64,000 bases of DNA from Sinorhizobium alkalisoli (GCF_008932245.1 NZ_CP034909.1:1240001-1304000); one strand, 5' to 3'. Counted from the first letter of the stretch, positions 36,582-46,504 are shown. The notes: generated from the letters alone by a model not told the origin. Program-made: numbers and translations.

Positions 36582-37859
36582 ATGCTCGATATCAAATGGA
36601 TCCGTGAGAATGCTGCCATGCTCGACGACGCCCTGCTAAAGCGGGGTGCGGAGCCATTGTCGGCGTCTCTGATTGAGCTTGATGAACGCCGCCGCGCCAT
36701 CCTTTCCTCGCTGCAGGAAATGCAAGCGCGCCGCAACGCTGCCTCGAAGGAAATCGGCGCGGCCATGGCGCAGAAGAACGGCGAGCTCGCTGAGAAGCTC
36801 AAGGCCGAGGTCGCAGAGCTGAAGAACGCCCTGCCCGCGGCAGAGGACGAGAGCCGCCGGCTGGAGGCCGAACTGACGGATGCCCTGTCGCGCATCCCGA
36901 ACATCCCGCTCGAGGACGTTCCGGTCGGCCCCGACGAAACCGCCAATGTGGTGACGCGGGTCGTCGGCTCAAAGCCGCAATGGAACCATAAGCCGTTCGA
37001 GCATTTCGAGGTCGGCGAAGCGCTCGGCTTTATGGATTTCGAAGGCGCGGCGCGCATAGCCGGCGCACGTTTCACCATTCTTAGGGGCCAGCTTGCGCGC
37101 CTCGAGCGTGCGCTCGGACAATTCATGCTCGACCTGCATACGCAGGAGCATGGCTACACCGAAGTTCAGCCGCCGCTCCTCGTCAGAGACGACGCGATGT
37201 ATGGAACGGGTCAATTGCCGAAATTCGCGGAAGACCTCTTCCGGACGACCGATGGACGTTGGTTGATTCCGACGGCGGAGGTGCCGCTGACGAACATGGT
37301 CCGCGAGCAAATCCTGGAGAAGCTGCCGTTGCGCTTCACTGCATTGACGCCCTGCTTCCGCTCGGAGGCCGGTTCTGCCGGGCGCGACACCCGCGGCATG
37401 TTGCGTCAACATCAGTTCAACAAGGTCGAGCTGGTTTCGATCACCGATGCCGAAAGCTCAATCGACGAACACGAGCGGATGACGGCTTGCGCCGAGGAAG
37501 TGTTGAAGCGGCTCGGACTGCATTATCGCGTGATGACGCTCTGCACGGGCGACATGGGCTTCGGCGCGCGCAAGACCTATGACCTCGAGGTCTGGCTGCC
37601 GGGGCAGGACACCTATCGCGAAATCTCGTCCTGCTCGGTCTGCGGCGACTTCCAGGCGCGGCGGATGAACGCGCGCTATCGCCTGAAGGAGGACAGGGCA
37701 ACGAAATTCGTCCACACGCTCAACGGTTCGGGCGTGGCGGTGGGGCGTGCTCTGATCGCAGTCATCGAAAACTATCTCAATGAGGACGGTTCCGTGACGG
37801 TACCGGACGTTCTCGTGCCCTATATGGGCGGGTTGCAGCGGATCGAAAAGGCCGCGTAA
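36582..37859 (+). CDS. serS: Seryl-tRNA synthetase
   Basis: SerS charges tRNA-Ser and tRNA-Sec. The 425-residue class II enzyme has the N-terminal coiled-coil arm (about 30-100, [20 protein letters not shown]) and motif 2 region [20 protein letters not shown]. Motif 3 appears as [18 protein letters not shown]. Directly follows the tat operon. Confidence 0.97.
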   Translation: MLDIKWIRENAAMLDDALLKRGAEPLSASLIELDERRRAILSSLQEMQARRNAASKEIGAAMAQKNGELAEKLKAEVAELKNALPAAEDESRRLEAELTDALSRIPNIPLEDVPVGPDETANVVTRVVGSKPQWNHKPFEHFEVGEALGFMDFEGAARIAGARFTILRGQLARLERALGQFMLDLHTQEHGYTEVQPPLLVRDDAMYGTGQLPKFAEDLFRTTDGRWLIPTAEVPLTNMVREQILEKLPLRFTALTPCFRSEAGSAGRDTRGMLRQHQFNKVELVSITDAESSIDEHERMTACAEEVLKRLGLHYRVMTLCTGDMGFGARKTYDLEVWLPGQDTYREISSCSVCGDFQARRMNARYRLKEDRATKFVHTLNGSGVAVGRALIAVIENYLNEDGSVTVPDVLVPYMGGLQRIEKAA

Positions 37860-37887
37860 GGCACGCGGGGCGAGCGAGAGAGGCGGC

Positions 37888-38658
37888 ATGCGCATCCTGC
37901 TGACGAATGATGACGGCATCCATGCCGAGGGGCTCTCCGTCCTGGAACGGATTGCGCAATCGATTTCGGACGACGTCTGGGTCGTCGCCCCGGAAGTGGA
38001 CCAGAGCGGCCTTGCGCACTCGTTGACGCTTTCGGAGCCGCTGCGCCTGCGCCAGGTCGCCGAGCGGCGCTTCGCGCTTCGGGGAACGCCAACCGATTGC
38101 GTGATCATGGCGTCGAGAAAGATCCTGGACCGCAAGCCGGACCTCGTTCTCTCGGGCGTCAATGTGGGGGCAAATCTCGCCGACGACGTCACCTATTCCG
38201 GCACGGTCGCCGGGGCGATAGAAGGGACGCTGCAGGGCGTTCGCTCGATGGCGCTGAGCCAGGCCTATTCCCACTCAGTCGGGGCGACGGTGCCCTGGGA
38301 CGTGGTCGAGGCGCACGCGCCGGCGCTGATTGGCCGCTTGATGCGGGTCGACCTGCCGGACGGCACCTTGATCAATCTGAATTTCCCCAATTGCGCGCCG
38401 GATGCGGTTGCTGGCGTGGAGGTCACCTCGCAAGGCAAGCTCGAGATCGGGCTCAGCATCGACGAGCGCCTGGACGGCCGCGGCTTTCCCTATTTCTGGC
38501 TGCGCTTCGGCGAGCGCTCCGGCGACTTTCGCTCCGGCACCGACATTCGGGCCTTGCGCGACAACCGGATTTCGGTGACGCCGCTGAAGCTGGATATGAC
38601 CGACTACACGGTTCAGGAGCGCATCGCCCGGGCATTGCTGAAAGGGACTGCTGCTTGA
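37888..38658 (+). CDS. surE: 5'-nucleotidase SurE
   Basis: SurE is a metal-dependent nucleoside monophosphate phosphatase linked to survival in stationary phase. The 256-residue protein begins [19 protein letters not shown], with Asp8 and Asp9 as metal ligands, and holds the [10 protein letters not shown] and [19 protein letters not shown] blocks. The usual surE-pcm pair follows: its stop overlaps the TTG start of pcm. Confidence 0.96.
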   Translation: MRILLTNDDGIHAEGLSVLERIAQSISDDVWVVAPEVDQSGLAHSLTLSEPLRLRQVAERRFALRGTPTDCVIMASRKILDRKPDLVLSGVNVGANLADDVTYSGTVAGAIEGTLQGVRSMALSQAYSHSVGATVPWDVVEAHAPALIGRLMRVDLPDGTLINLNFPNCAPDAVAGVEVTSQGKLEIGLSIDERLDGRGFPYFWLRFGERSGDFRSGTDIRALRDNRISVTPLKLDMTDYTVQERIARALLKGTAA

Positions 38659-39308
38659 GCGGGCGTGTCGCGCAGCAGGAAGGGCTTGCGGCGATGGCAC
38701 TTCGCCTCCGCGCAGCCGGCGTCGTGAACAACGACCTGCTGAAAGCCGTGGAGCAGACCCCGCGCGGCCTGTTCTGTCCGGCGCCCTATCAGGAGGACGT
38801 CTATTCCCGGCGACTGATCCCGCTTGATTGCGGCTCCTTCATGGAAGGATGCGATTTTGCGGTTCGGCTCATCCATTGCCTCAATGTCAAGCCGGGGCAG
38901 CGCGTGCTTGAAGTGGGCACTGGCAGCGGCTTTACCGCCGGTGTCATCGGGCGCCTCGCAGAGCGGGTGTTGACGATCGATCGCTATCAGACGCTGGTGG
39001 GGACCGCGCAGAAGAATCTCGAGAAAGCCGGCATCCGCAATGTCGTCGTGCGACATGCGGACGGCAGCGTCGGGGCGCCGGGCGAGGGCACCTTCGACCG
39101 CATTCTCATCACTGCCGCTTTCGACAGTCTGCCGCGCATGTATTCCGATCACCTCGTATCGGGCGGCACCTTGCTGGTGCCGATCATGATGAACGAAACG
39201 CGGTGCCGCATCGTTCGCGTCAACCGCACGGGCAGCCGCTTCGATCGGGAGGACCTGTTCGAAGCACCTTACCTCCCGATCGTCCCGCAGCTGGCATCCT
39301 TCCTCTGA
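38655..39308 (+). CDS. pcm: Protein-L-isoaspartate O-methyltransferase
   Basis: Pcm methylates isoaspartyl residues of damaged proteins so that they can revert to aspartate. The 217-residue product has the SAM motif [19 protein letters not shown] and the substrate block [15 protein letters not shown]. The frame is open far upstream, inside surE. TTG 38655 overlaps the surE stop (TTGA) and sits behind AAAGGG; ATG 38694 behind AGGAAGGG would give 204 residues. Start undecided. Confidence 0.93.
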   Translation: MSGRVAQQEGLAAMALRLRAAGVVNNDLLKAVEQTPRGLFCPAPYQEDVYSRRLIPLDCGSFMEGCDFAVRLIHCLNVKPGQRVLEVGTGSGFTAGVIGRLAERVLTIDRYQTLVGTAQKNLEKAGIRNVVVRHADGSVGAPGEGTFDRILITAAFDSLPRMYSDHLVSGGTLLVPIMMNETRCRIVRVNRTGSRFDREDLFEAPYLPIVPQLASFL

Positions 39309-39413
39309 GCAGGTCGCGATGGCCGGCGCGTCGCAAACAGCTGATTCGCACAAGGCCAGCTTGCCCTCCAGCTCCTGCCTCAGGCCCCGAAAGCATTGTT
39401 CTCGATCAAGTGG

Positions 39414-39428
39414 TTAACCCTTTATTAA
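39414..39428 (+). promoter_or_regulatory. CtrA-type box TTAA-N7-TTAA
   Basis: TTAA CCCTTTA TTAA matches the CtrA consensus exactly. It lies 121 bp before the start of the unknown gene at 39549, within an otherwise empty 240-bp gap. Confidence 0.55.
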
Positions 39429-39548
39429 CCCGCCTCCAGCTTCGCGCAAGCTTGTCGCCATAGCCCGGAAGGGCACGATGGTCGTGGCGCGCTTGAGCTG
39501 TGATTTCTGCGTTGTTCGTTTGGATCGTGCAGATGATGGAGACGGCAG

Positions 39549-40199
39549 ATGCAGATTGCGAACAGGTTGACGGGCGCTGCGACGGGCGATGGTCTGAGTA
39601 ATCTCGCCGGGCGGTCGGCGGACCAGGTCGGGACCACTGGCAAGGAAGATGCGAGCGCACAAGCGGCGCAGGCGGCATTTTTCGACCCGACGCCGCGCAT
39701 CTCCCTTTCGGTCGATGCATTGCTTTATCTAAGCCGCACCAAGAAGACGCCGGAGAGGGCGCCGCCCTTGACCGCCGACGAGTGGAACAACCGGCTCTCT
39801 CCGCAACTAGCGGCACGGGAGCACCAGGCCTTCGGGAGGTTCGCCGATAGCGGCGATTACAGGGCCTATTACCGAGCCTTCATCGAGTACTACGATACTC
39901 TCCGGCCGGAGGATCAAAACAGCCTGCGCTATTTCGGTACGCGCGAAGCGTCGGTCGCGGGATTACGGTCGCTCGAATACGACGCCGAGAGCGGCCTCGA
40001 TGGCGATTCAAGTTTCAAGAGGATCGTCAGCGTGTTTCTCGATGAGGACAAGACCGTCTCTTCGGCTGCTCCGCTCGATCCAGAGCCGGGCGACGAACGA
40101 TTTTTGGGCTGGGATGCGTCCAATATCAGCTATGAGACGGAAACGCCGGAATCGCGATCGCTTTCGGAAATCGAGCGCCTCTATTCGGAACTCCTATAG
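39549..40199 (+). CDS. Uncharacterised protein of 216 residues
   Basis: I do not recognise a family. The product is soluble and acidic, with no signal peptide or membrane helix. The N-terminus is Gly/Ala/Thr-rich (1-45) and reads like a disordered or secretion-competent tail. The middle (about 70-130) is rich in Tyr, Arg and Asp (ADSGDYRAYYRAFIEYYD, DQNSLRYFGTREASVAGL), and the end is Glu/Ser-rich. It lies between pcm and the LysM/LytM lipoprotein, with a CtrA-type box upstream, so cell-cycle control is possible. Codon use resembles the neighbours, so I take it as real. Confidence 0.7.
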   Translation: MQIANRLTGAATGDGLSNLAGRSADQVGTTGKEDASAQAAQAAFFDPTPRISLSVDALLYLSRTKKTPERAPPLTADEWNNRLSPQLAAREHQAFGRFADSGDYRAYYRAFIEYYDTLRPEDQNSLRYFGTREASVAGLRSLEYDAESGLDGDSSFKRIVSVFLDEDKTVSSAAPLDPEPGDERFLGWDASNISYETETPESRSLSEIERLYSELL

Positions 40200-40341
40200 G
40201 CCGATCAATCCCGCACGGCTCCGGCGCCGGGGCGGCATCATGGTTAGCGTTTCGTCAAATCGCCGCCGCCCTTAACCGGCCGGTAACTCTAATGCGCTTT
40301 AATCATTCCACAGCGAGTTGCGTTCGGAGTGGGTAAGCGTC

Positions 40342-41856
40342 ATGCGTCAGTTTTCATCTCCCGGTGCAGGGAAGTCCTTGATCCGCCTGTGTGCGGCGGC
40401 CTTGTTGGCAAGCGCCGCGGCAGGCTGCAGCTCCGGTGTAAGCCGCTTCGATGGGCTCTTTTCAAGCTCCGACGCCCTGACGACAGGCTCGATCCCGCGC
40501 AATACGACTCCCGTTCCGCGAGGCGATATATCGGGCAGCCAGAGCGTCGCCCTCGGTCAGACTTATCCGGATGCCGGCGGAACCGGGTCCTACGGTCAGG
40601 TGCATGCCGTTGCCGCGCCGGTGTCGAGTGCCCGCGTAGCGTCGACGCCGATGAATGTACAGCGTACGGCCCTGGCCGAACCGGCGCCGGCCATTCCTCG
40701 CCAGGCGCCGGAGACCCCTGCCGCCCGCCAGCCGCAGCCAGTTCTCGCAAAAGCCGAACCGCTGCCGACCTCTTCCAGGGAGCGTTCCGGCAAGGGCGGC
40801 TGGAGCACGGAAAACGCACCAACGATCATGGTACGCCCGGGGGATACCGTAGCCGTACTGGCGCGCCGCTTCGGTGTACCGGAAAAGGAGATCCTGAAGG
40901 CCAATGGCCTGAATTCCGCCGGACAGGTGGAGCCGGGCCAGCGCCTCATCATTCCGAGCTTTGGCGGCGGAAGCAGCGCCGCGAAAGCGGCGGCGTCAAG
41001 TTCGATCGCCGATATCGAGGGTGGCAACAAGCAGCCATTGCCGCTGCCCGCTGGTCAGCGTGAAGTCGCGATCCTGCCGGGGCAATCGCAACTGCGCGAG
41101 AAGGGCGAGGAGCGCGCGAACGTTGCAAGCGGAAAGGTCGATGCTGCCGGCGAGGGCGGTGGCGCAGGTGGGCTCTACACAGTCAAGGCGGGCGACTCGC
41201 TCAACCGGATCGCCAAGGCGAATGGCGTGTCCGTCGCTGCCCTCAAGCAAGCGAATGGGCTGACGACCGAATCGATCCGCATTGGACAGAAGCTGAAAGT
41301 GCCGGGTGGCGCCGTCGCTGGCGACGCGACCGCTTCCGTTCCTTCGAAGAGGGCGGAAACGAAAGTGGCGTCGCTCGATCAGAGCAAGCCGACGGAATAC
41401 AAGCCGCCTGTCGTCAAGGAGAGCGTTTCGGAGGCGGCAGCTAAGTCCGACGTCGACGCGGAGTCGCCGAAATCGACCGGAATCGGCAAATATCGCTGGC
41501 CCGTCCGCGGCGCGGTCGTTGCCGGCTATGGCGCGAATGTCGACGGCAATCGCAACGACGGCATCAATATCTCGGTGCCGGAAGGGACGCCGATCAAGGC
41601 GGCCGAAAACGGCGTGGTCATCTATTCCGGCAGCAGTCTGAAGGAACTCGGCAATGCCGTGCTGGTCCGCCACGACGATGGCACAGTCACCGTCTACGGC
41701 AATGCCTCGGAACTCAATGTTCAGCGGGGGCAGAAGGTCCAGCGGGGCCAGACGCTCGCTTCTTCGGGCATGACCGGGCGCGCCACCCAGCCGCAGGTGC
41801 ATTTCGAAGTCCGCAAGAACGCGACACCGGTGAACCCGGCAACCTACCTGGAATAG
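40342..41856 (+). CDS. LysM/LytM-domain lipoprotein (NlpD/DipM-like), degenerate peptidase site
   Basis: The 504-residue product has a lipoprotein signal (AALLASAAAGCSS), two LysM domains (about 160-208, MVRPGDTVAVLARRFGV, and about 278-323, YTVKAGDSLNRIAKANGV) and a C-terminal M23/LytM domain (about 383-504). The zinc ligands of active M23 peptidases are replaced: NDGINI for HxGxD, VYGNAS where YxHxS is usual, and PQVHFEV for HxHFEV. Like EnvC, NlpD and DipM, it probably activates amidases at the septum rather than cutting peptidoglycan. ATG 40342 starts the signal peptide; an ATG at 40318 is in frame. Confidence 0.88.
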   Translation: MRQFSSPGAGKSLIRLCAAALLASAAAGCSSGVSRFDGLFSSSDALTTGSIPRNTTPVPRGDISGSQSVALGQTYPDAGGTGSYGQVHAVAAPVSSARVASTPMNVQRTALAEPAPAIPRQAPETPAARQPQPVLAKAEPLPTSSRERSGKGGWSTENAPTIMVRPGDTVAVLARRFGVPEKEILKANGLNSAGQVEPGQRLIIPSFGGGSSAAKAAASSSIADIEGGNKQPLPLPAGQREVAILPGQSQLREKGEERANVASGKVDAAGEGGGAGGLYTVKAGDSLNRIAKANGVSVAALKQANGLTTESIRIGQKLKVPGGAVAGDATASVPSKRAETKVASLDQSKPTEYKPPVVKESVSEAAAKSDVDAESPKSTGIGKYRWPVRGAVVAGYGANVDGNRNDGINISVPEGTPIKAAENGVVIYSGSSLKELGNAVLVRHDDGTVTVYGNASELNVQRGQKVQRGQTLASSGMTGRATQPQVHFEVRKNATPVNPATYLE

Positions 41857-41906
41857 CCGTAGCACTTTGAATTGCTGCGGGCCTTGTCCTTGAGCCGAAG
41901 CCTACT
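41857..41906 (+). repeat. Partial dispersed repeat (linker and second arm)
   Basis: CGTAGCACTTTGAATTGCTGC and GGGCCTTGTCCTTGAGCC match the linker and left second arm of the 34478 element. It lies directly after the lipoprotein stop, between convergent genes. Confidence 0.6.
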
Positions 41907-41950
41907 GAACGAACTTGCAGTAACTAGAAGGCGCGCCCCGTGTCCCACCG

Positions 41951-42826
41951 TCACGCGGGGTCGCGCAATGACCGGCGCAGACGCCCCGCAAGATCCTGAA
42001 TGAACTGCCAGGCGACGCGGCCGGACCTTGCTCCCCTTGTCGTCGCCCACTCGAGCGCATCGGCGTGAAGGGTTTCCCGCTCGACAGGCAAATCGTAGTA
42101 GCGTGCGTAACCGTCGACCATGGCGAGATAGTCGTCCTGGCTGCATTTGTGAAATCCGAGCCAAAGGCCGAAGCGATCGGACAGGGAGACCTTTTCCTCG
42201 ACGGCCTCGGAGGGGTTGATTGCGGTCGACTGCTCGTTTTCCATCATGTTGCGCGGCAGAAGGTGCCGGCGGTTCGACGTCGCGTAGAGCACGACATTGG
42301 CCGGGCGCCCTTCGACGCCGCCGTCCAGAACGGCCTTCAGGGACTTGTAGGACGTGTCGTCATGGTCGAAGGACAGATCGTCGCAGAAGACGATGACGGG
42401 CATCGGAGCAACCTTGAGGATTTCCATCAGGGCCGGCAGCGTCGCAATGTCTTCCCGGTGCACTTCGACGAGTTTCAGTCCGGCACCGGTGTTGCGGGCT
42501 ACTTGCGCGTGGACGGCCTTGACGAGCGAAGACTTGCCCATGCCTCGCGCACCCCAGAGCAGCACGTTGTTTGCCGGATAGCCTTCGGCGAAGCGGAGCG
42601 TGTTGTCGAAAAGTATGTCGCGAACATGATCGACGCCGGTGATCAGCGCGAGCTCGATCCGATTCGGCTTTTCCACCGGCTGCAGATGACGGGTCGCCGG
42701 AGCCCAGACGAAGCATTCCGCGCGAGCCCAGTCGTTGACCGCTTCACCCGGACCGGCAATCCGCTCGAGGGCTGCGGAGAGCTTCTGTAATTCATTGATG
42801 AGGACGTCGATCTTGCTTTGGTGCAT
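41951..42826 (-). CDS. DUF815-family AAA+ ATPase
   Basis: The 291-residue product is a P-loop ATPase of the DUF815 group: Walker A is LLWGARGMGKSSLVKAV and Walker B is MPVIVFCDDLSFD. TSNRRHLLPRNMMENE and SLSDRFGLWLGFHKC are family-specific. Function is not established. ATG 42826 follows a GGAGACGAG site, and the longer frame to 42940 adds an unlike tail. Convergent with the LytM lipoprotein and divergent from yajC, so it is its own transcription unit. Confidence 0.88.
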   Translation of the reverse strand: MHQSKIDVLINELQKLSAALERIAGPGEAVNDWARAECFVWAPATRHLQPVEKPNRIELALITGVDHVRDILFDNTLRFAEGYPANNVLLWGARGMGKSSLVKAVHAQVARNTGAGLKLVEVHREDIATLPALMEILKVAPMPVIVFCDDLSFDHDDTSYKSLKAVLDGGVEGRPANVVLYATSNRRHLLPRNMMENEQSTAINPSEAVEEKVSLSDRFGLWLGFHKCSQDDYLAMVDGYARYYDLPVERETLHADALEWATTRGARSGRVAWQFIQDLAGRLRRSLRDPA

Positions 42827-43121
42827 CTGCTCGTCTCCGGATCGCCGCGGGCGTAGCGCGGCCACTCGTCGGTGTGTCCCGTCACGCCGCCCTCGGTGGG
42901 TTCTTAGGAAGGCTGCTGGCGCGTTTTTCCTCGCTAGCACGGTGGTTTGCGCTGGAAAAGCCCGGGCGCGCGTGCGCGAGGGGTTCTCCTATCGCGCAAT
43001 TTGTGTCAGAGGCAGGAGCAACGGAGCAGGGTACCGACTTTATTGTCGTGAAATCATTTCCCATATTCCGGCGGATTTCGCGCGGGAGAGCAACCGCGCA
43101 GCTGAACTCAAGGAGTGATCG

Positions 43122-43454
43122 ATGTTCATTACCGAAGCTTTCGCGCAGACGACTGCCCCGGCCGCTGGGGGCGCCGATATCCTGATGTCCATCCTGCCGT
43201 TCATCCTGATTTTCGTCGTGATGTACTTCCTGATCATCCGGCCGCAGCGCGCCCAGATGAAGCGTCGCGAAGAGCTCTTGAAGAACATTCGCCGGGGCGA
43301 TCAGGTGGTCACCGGTGGCGGCATCGTCGGCAAGGTGACGAAGGTCGTCGACGATTCGGAACTCGAGGTCGAGATTGCCGAGGGCCTCAAGGTGCGTGTC
43401 GTGCGCAGCGGTATTTCCGAGGTCCGCGTCAAGGGCGAACCCGTCAAGGAATAA
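43122..43454 (+). CDS. yajC: Preprotein translocase subunit YajC
   Basis: YajC is a small single-span protein bound to SecDF and SecYEG. The 110-residue product has one helix (ILMSILPFILIFVVMYFLII) followed by RPQRAQMKRREELLKNI and RRGDQVVTGGGIVGKV. It lies before secDF in the usual order, with a GGAG site upstream. Confidence 0.95.
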   Translation: MFITEAFAQTTAPAAGGADILMSILPFILIFVVMYFLIIRPQRAQMKRREELLKNIRRGDQVVTGGGIVGKVTKVVDDSELEVEIAEGLKVRVVRSGISEVRVKGEPVKE

Positions 43455-43479
43455 GAGACGGCGCGAGCCCTGACCAGTT

Positions 43480-43540
43480 GCTGCATATGGTTTCTGACGA
43501 GTATGCAGCAATCTTCGCGCGTCTTAAGGACGCGCGGCGT
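43480..43540 (-). repeat. Compact two-hairpin repeat between yajC and secDF
   Basis: GCTGCATA / TATGCAGC (43480-43509) and GCGCGTC / GACGCGC (43517-43535) form two perfect hairpins. On the minus strand the order matches a shortened form of the 34478 element. It lies within the operon and may act as an attenuator or mRNA stabiliser. Confidence 0.6.
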
Positions 43541-43569
43541 CCTGGGCCTGGCGATGGAGCATTCGACGC

Positions 43570-46116
43570 ATGCCCAAATTCTCGCCGCTGAAGAACGCCG
43601 TTATCTGGCTCGTCGTTCTGGCCGGTTTTGCCTTCGCACTGCCGAACTTCCTCCCGAAGGAGCAGCTTGCCGGTTGGCCGAACTGGCTGCCGCATCGCCA
43701 GGTCCCGCTAGGGCTCGATCTGCAAGGCGGTGTTGACATCACGCTGAAGGTCAGCCGCGACGACATCGTGGCCGAGCAACTGGATGCGACCATCGATGCG
43801 ATCAGCCGGGCACTGAGGGCGGCGGATATCGGTTATGCGCGCCTTTCCGGAAGCGGTCAGGCCATTCAGTTTCGGCTTCGCGACGCCGCGAAGCTGCAGG
43901 ACGCACGCGAAGCCCTGCGCGCATTGACGGCGCCGGACGATGAGGCTGAACTTGCCGCGGAGCCATCGACGGCGGCGGGATCTCTGCGCTTCCGCCTGAG
44001 AGATGAGGCTATCGATCGCCGCTTGGCCGAGGCGGTGTCGCACGCCGTCGAAGCTATTCGCCGACGTGTTGGCGAGGTCGTCGCCCTCGAGCCCTCAATC
44101 GCGCGCCGCGGCGCAGACCGCATCAGGGTGCAGGTGCCGGGATTGGATAACCCGCAACGGCTCAAGGATGTTTTGAGCCAGCGCGGGAAGGTCAGCTTCC
44201 ACTGGCTCGATCTGTCGATGCCGGCTGAGCAGGCGGTCGATCAGCGTCCGCCGGCATCGTCCGAAGTTCTTTACTCGCTCGACGATCCGCCGATCCCCTA
44301 CCTCGTCGAAAGGCGCTCGCTTGTCGGTCCCGAGGACTTTCTCTCGGCGCAGCCGGTGTCTGATCCATCAAGCGGGGAGCCCGCCGTCGACGTCACCCTC
44401 AAGCCAGAGGCCCTGTCCCGGATTGCACCGACGCTGCAGGCGGATGCGGAGCGGCAGTTCGCAATCGTGCTCGACGGCCAGGTCATGTCGACGCCCACCA
44501 TCGCCGATGCGTTCAGCGGGGATACGGTCCGTATCGCAGGCGCAATGTCGGAAGAGGGGGCGAACGACCTCGCCGCAGTGCTGCGGGCGGGCCCGCTGCC
44601 CGTTTCTCTCACGGTCATCGAGGAACGCACCGTTGGGCCCGAGTTCGGCATGGATGCCATCGAAAGCGGTCTTGAGGCAGGATTGATCGCTGCGCTGGCC
44701 GTTGCGGCTTGCATGGTCGGCTTCTACGGGTTTTTCGGAGTCGTCGCCGTGGCGGCGCTCGTCGTCAACCTCGTGCTGATCATCGCCGCCCTGTCCCAGC
44801 TGGGCGTGACGCTGACATTGCCCGGAATTGCGGGAATCATTCTTACGGTCGGAATGGCAGTCGACTCGAACGTGCTCATCTATGAGCGGCTGCGGGAGGA
44901 GGCGCGCAACAGCAGCGAACCATTGCGGCAAACGCTCGACAATGGCTTTTCGCGTGTGTTGAGAAGCATTTTCGACGCAAATCTCTCGATATTCGCCGCC
45001 GGGGCCATTCTCTTCCTCCTCGGTGCCGGCGCCGTGCGCGGTTTTGCGGCCACGCTTGCCATCGGCAGCATCACCACAATTCTGACGGCGCACAGCCTCA
45101 CGCGTCGCCTCATTCGCGGCTGGTATCGGCGCCGCCGGCCGCGGCACCTGCCGAGAGGCATTCGCACGGGCTTTTTCGCTGAAGCCGATATGCGCTTCAT
45201 GGCGATCCGCAACCCGGTTTTCATTTTGATGGCGGCGCTTTCGCTCTCGGCGCTCGTCGTCCTCGTCGGCGTTGGCCTTAACATGGGTGCCGACTTCAAG
45301 GGCGGTTCGCTTGTCGAACTGCGTGCGAAGACGGATGCCGCAGACATCGCCGGTATTCGCGCGCGTCTCGACGAACTGAATCTCGGCGACGCCCGCATCC
45401 AGCCGCTCGGCTCTCCGCGTGACGTTCTCGTGCGCATTCCTTCGCACGAAGCTGGCGACAATGCCGAACAAACCGCGGTCGATCTGCTGCGTGCCGAACT
45501 CCAGGATGATTATCTGCTTCGGCGCGTGGATGTGGTCGGGCCGGCGGTTTCCGGGGAGTTGACGCGCGCGGGAACGCTTGCGGTCGCAGCCGCGATGCTG
45601 GCCGTCGTCCTTTACGTCTGGCTCCGCTTCGGTTGGCAGTTCGCCACCGGCGCCATCGTCGCAGTGTTCTGCGACGTGCTCCTCAGTGTGGGTTTCCTCG
45701 CCGTCACGGGGGTGGAATTCAGCCTCGTGAGTCTTGCCGCGCTGCTTACGATCGTCTGCTATTCGCTGAACGATACGATGGTAGTCTACGACCGCATCCG
45801 CGAGAATCTCGTGCGCTACCGCAGGATGCCGCTTTCGGTCTTGATCGACACGTCGATCAATCAGACCCTTTCCCGTACCGTTCTGACGGCCTTGACGACG
45901 GCGCTGGCGCTTGCCGCCCTCTACCTCTTTGGCGGCAGTCGTCTTGTCGAATCCTTCAGCGCGATCCTCCTTTTCGGCGTGCTTGTCGGCACTCTCTCCT
46001 CGATCTATATCGCGGGGCCGGTGCTCATTCTCTTCGGCCGCCGCAACATTGGGCTCGATAGCGAGTTGGGAGAGCCGGAAGGGACGCGGGAACAGACAGC
46101 AAAGGGTGCACCCTGA
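43570..46116 (+). CDS. secDF: Fused preprotein translocase subunit SecDF
   Basis: SecD and SecF use the proton gradient to pull proteins through SecYEG on the periplasmic side. Here they are one 848-residue chain: the SecD half (about 1-520) shows GLDLQGGVDITLKV and GIILTVGMAVDSNVLIYERL, and the SecF half (about 535-848) shows GADFKGGSLVEL and LTIVCYSLNDTMVVYDRIR. Fusion is known in several bacteria including rhizobia. The stop is followed 1 bp later by the Mth938-domain gene. Confidence 0.95.
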   Translation: MPKFSPLKNAVIWLVVLAGFAFALPNFLPKEQLAGWPNWLPHRQVPLGLDLQGGVDITLKVSRDDIVAEQLDATIDAISRALRAADIGYARLSGSGQAIQFRLRDAAKLQDAREALRALTAPDDEAELAAEPSTAAGSLRFRLRDEAIDRRLAEAVSHAVEAIRRRVGEVVALEPSIARRGADRIRVQVPGLDNPQRLKDVLSQRGKVSFHWLDLSMPAEQAVDQRPPASSEVLYSLDDPPIPYLVERRSLVGPEDFLSAQPVSDPSSGEPAVDVTLKPEALSRIAPTLQADAERQFAIVLDGQVMSTPTIADAFSGDTVRIAGAMSEEGANDLAAVLRAGPLPVSLTVIEERTVGPEFGMDAIESGLEAGLIAALAVAACMVGFYGFFGVVAVAALVVNLVLIIAALSQLGVTLTLPGIAGIILTVGMAVDSNVLIYERLREEARNSSEPLRQTLDNGFSRVLRSIFDANLSIFAAGAILFLLGAGAVRGFAATLAIGSITTILTAHSLTRRLIRGWYRRRRPRHLPRGIRTGFFAEADMRFMAIRNPVFILMAALSLSALVVLVGVGLNMGADFKGGSLVELRAKTDAADIAGIRARLDELNLGDARIQPLGSPRDVLVRIPSHEAGDNAEQTAVDLLRAELQDDYLLRRVDVVGPAVSGELTRAGTLAVAAAMLAVVLYVWLRFGWQFATGAIVAVFCDVLLSVGFLAVTGVEFSLVSLAALLTIVCYSLNDTMVVYDRIRENLVRYRRMPLSVLIDTSINQTLSRTVLTALTTALALAALYLFGGSRLVESFSAILLFGVLVGTLSSIYIAGPVLILFGRRNIGLDSELGEPEGTREQTAKGAP

Positions 46117-46117
46117 C

Positions 46118-46504
46118 ATGGCAAAAGGCATTGAAATGCGCGAAGCGCATTTTCCGGGGCGCGCGCCGATTGATGCCTACGGCAATGGCGGTTTCCGTTT
46201 CGCGGACATGTCGCACCGTGGCTCGGTGCTGATGCTGCCTTCCGGCGTCTACGCCTGGGACATGGTGGAGGGCGATCCGCTGGTGATCGCCAAATTCCAG
46301 CGCATTCTGCAAGAGGCGCACGAAATCGAAGTGCTGCTCGTCGGTACGGGGCGCGAGATCCGGCCTTTGCCCGCGGATCTGAAGGCGGTTCTCAAGGCCG
46401 CCAATATTTCCTCGGATCCCATGAATACCGGTGCGGCGGTCAGGACCTACAACGTCATGTTGGCAGAATCGCGTGCCGTCGCCGCGGCGCTGATCGCAGT
46501 TTGA
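46118..46504 (+). CDS. Mth938/DUF498-domain protein (NDUFAF3-like)
   Basis: The 128-residue product belongs to the Mth938-like domain family, whose human member NDUFAF3 is an assembly factor of respiratory complex I. Conserved features include APIDAYGNGGFRFADMSHRG, the VLLVGTGREIRPLP block and AVRTYNVMLAESRAVAAAL. The frame is open upstream within secDF, but ATG 46118 directly follows the secDF stop. Position after secDF and before a squalene-synthase-like gene suggests a link to membrane insertion. Confidence 0.9.
   Translation: MAKGIEMREAHFPGRAPIDAYGNGGFRFADMSHRGSVLMLPSGVYAWDMVEGDPLVIAKFQRILQEAHEIEVLLVGTGREIRPLPADLKAVLKAANISSDPMNTGAAVRTYNVMLAESRAVAAALIAV

Noticed and set aside
40275..40290. 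TTAACCGGCCGGTAA upstream of the LytM lipoprotein as a second CtrA box
   Set aside because: The second half is GTAA instead of TTAA; only a half site is supported.
44368..46131. A 587-codon open frame opposite secDF
   Set aside because: Shadow frame with a highly charged, low-hydrophobic sequence and no ribosome site; SecDF on the other strand is certain.
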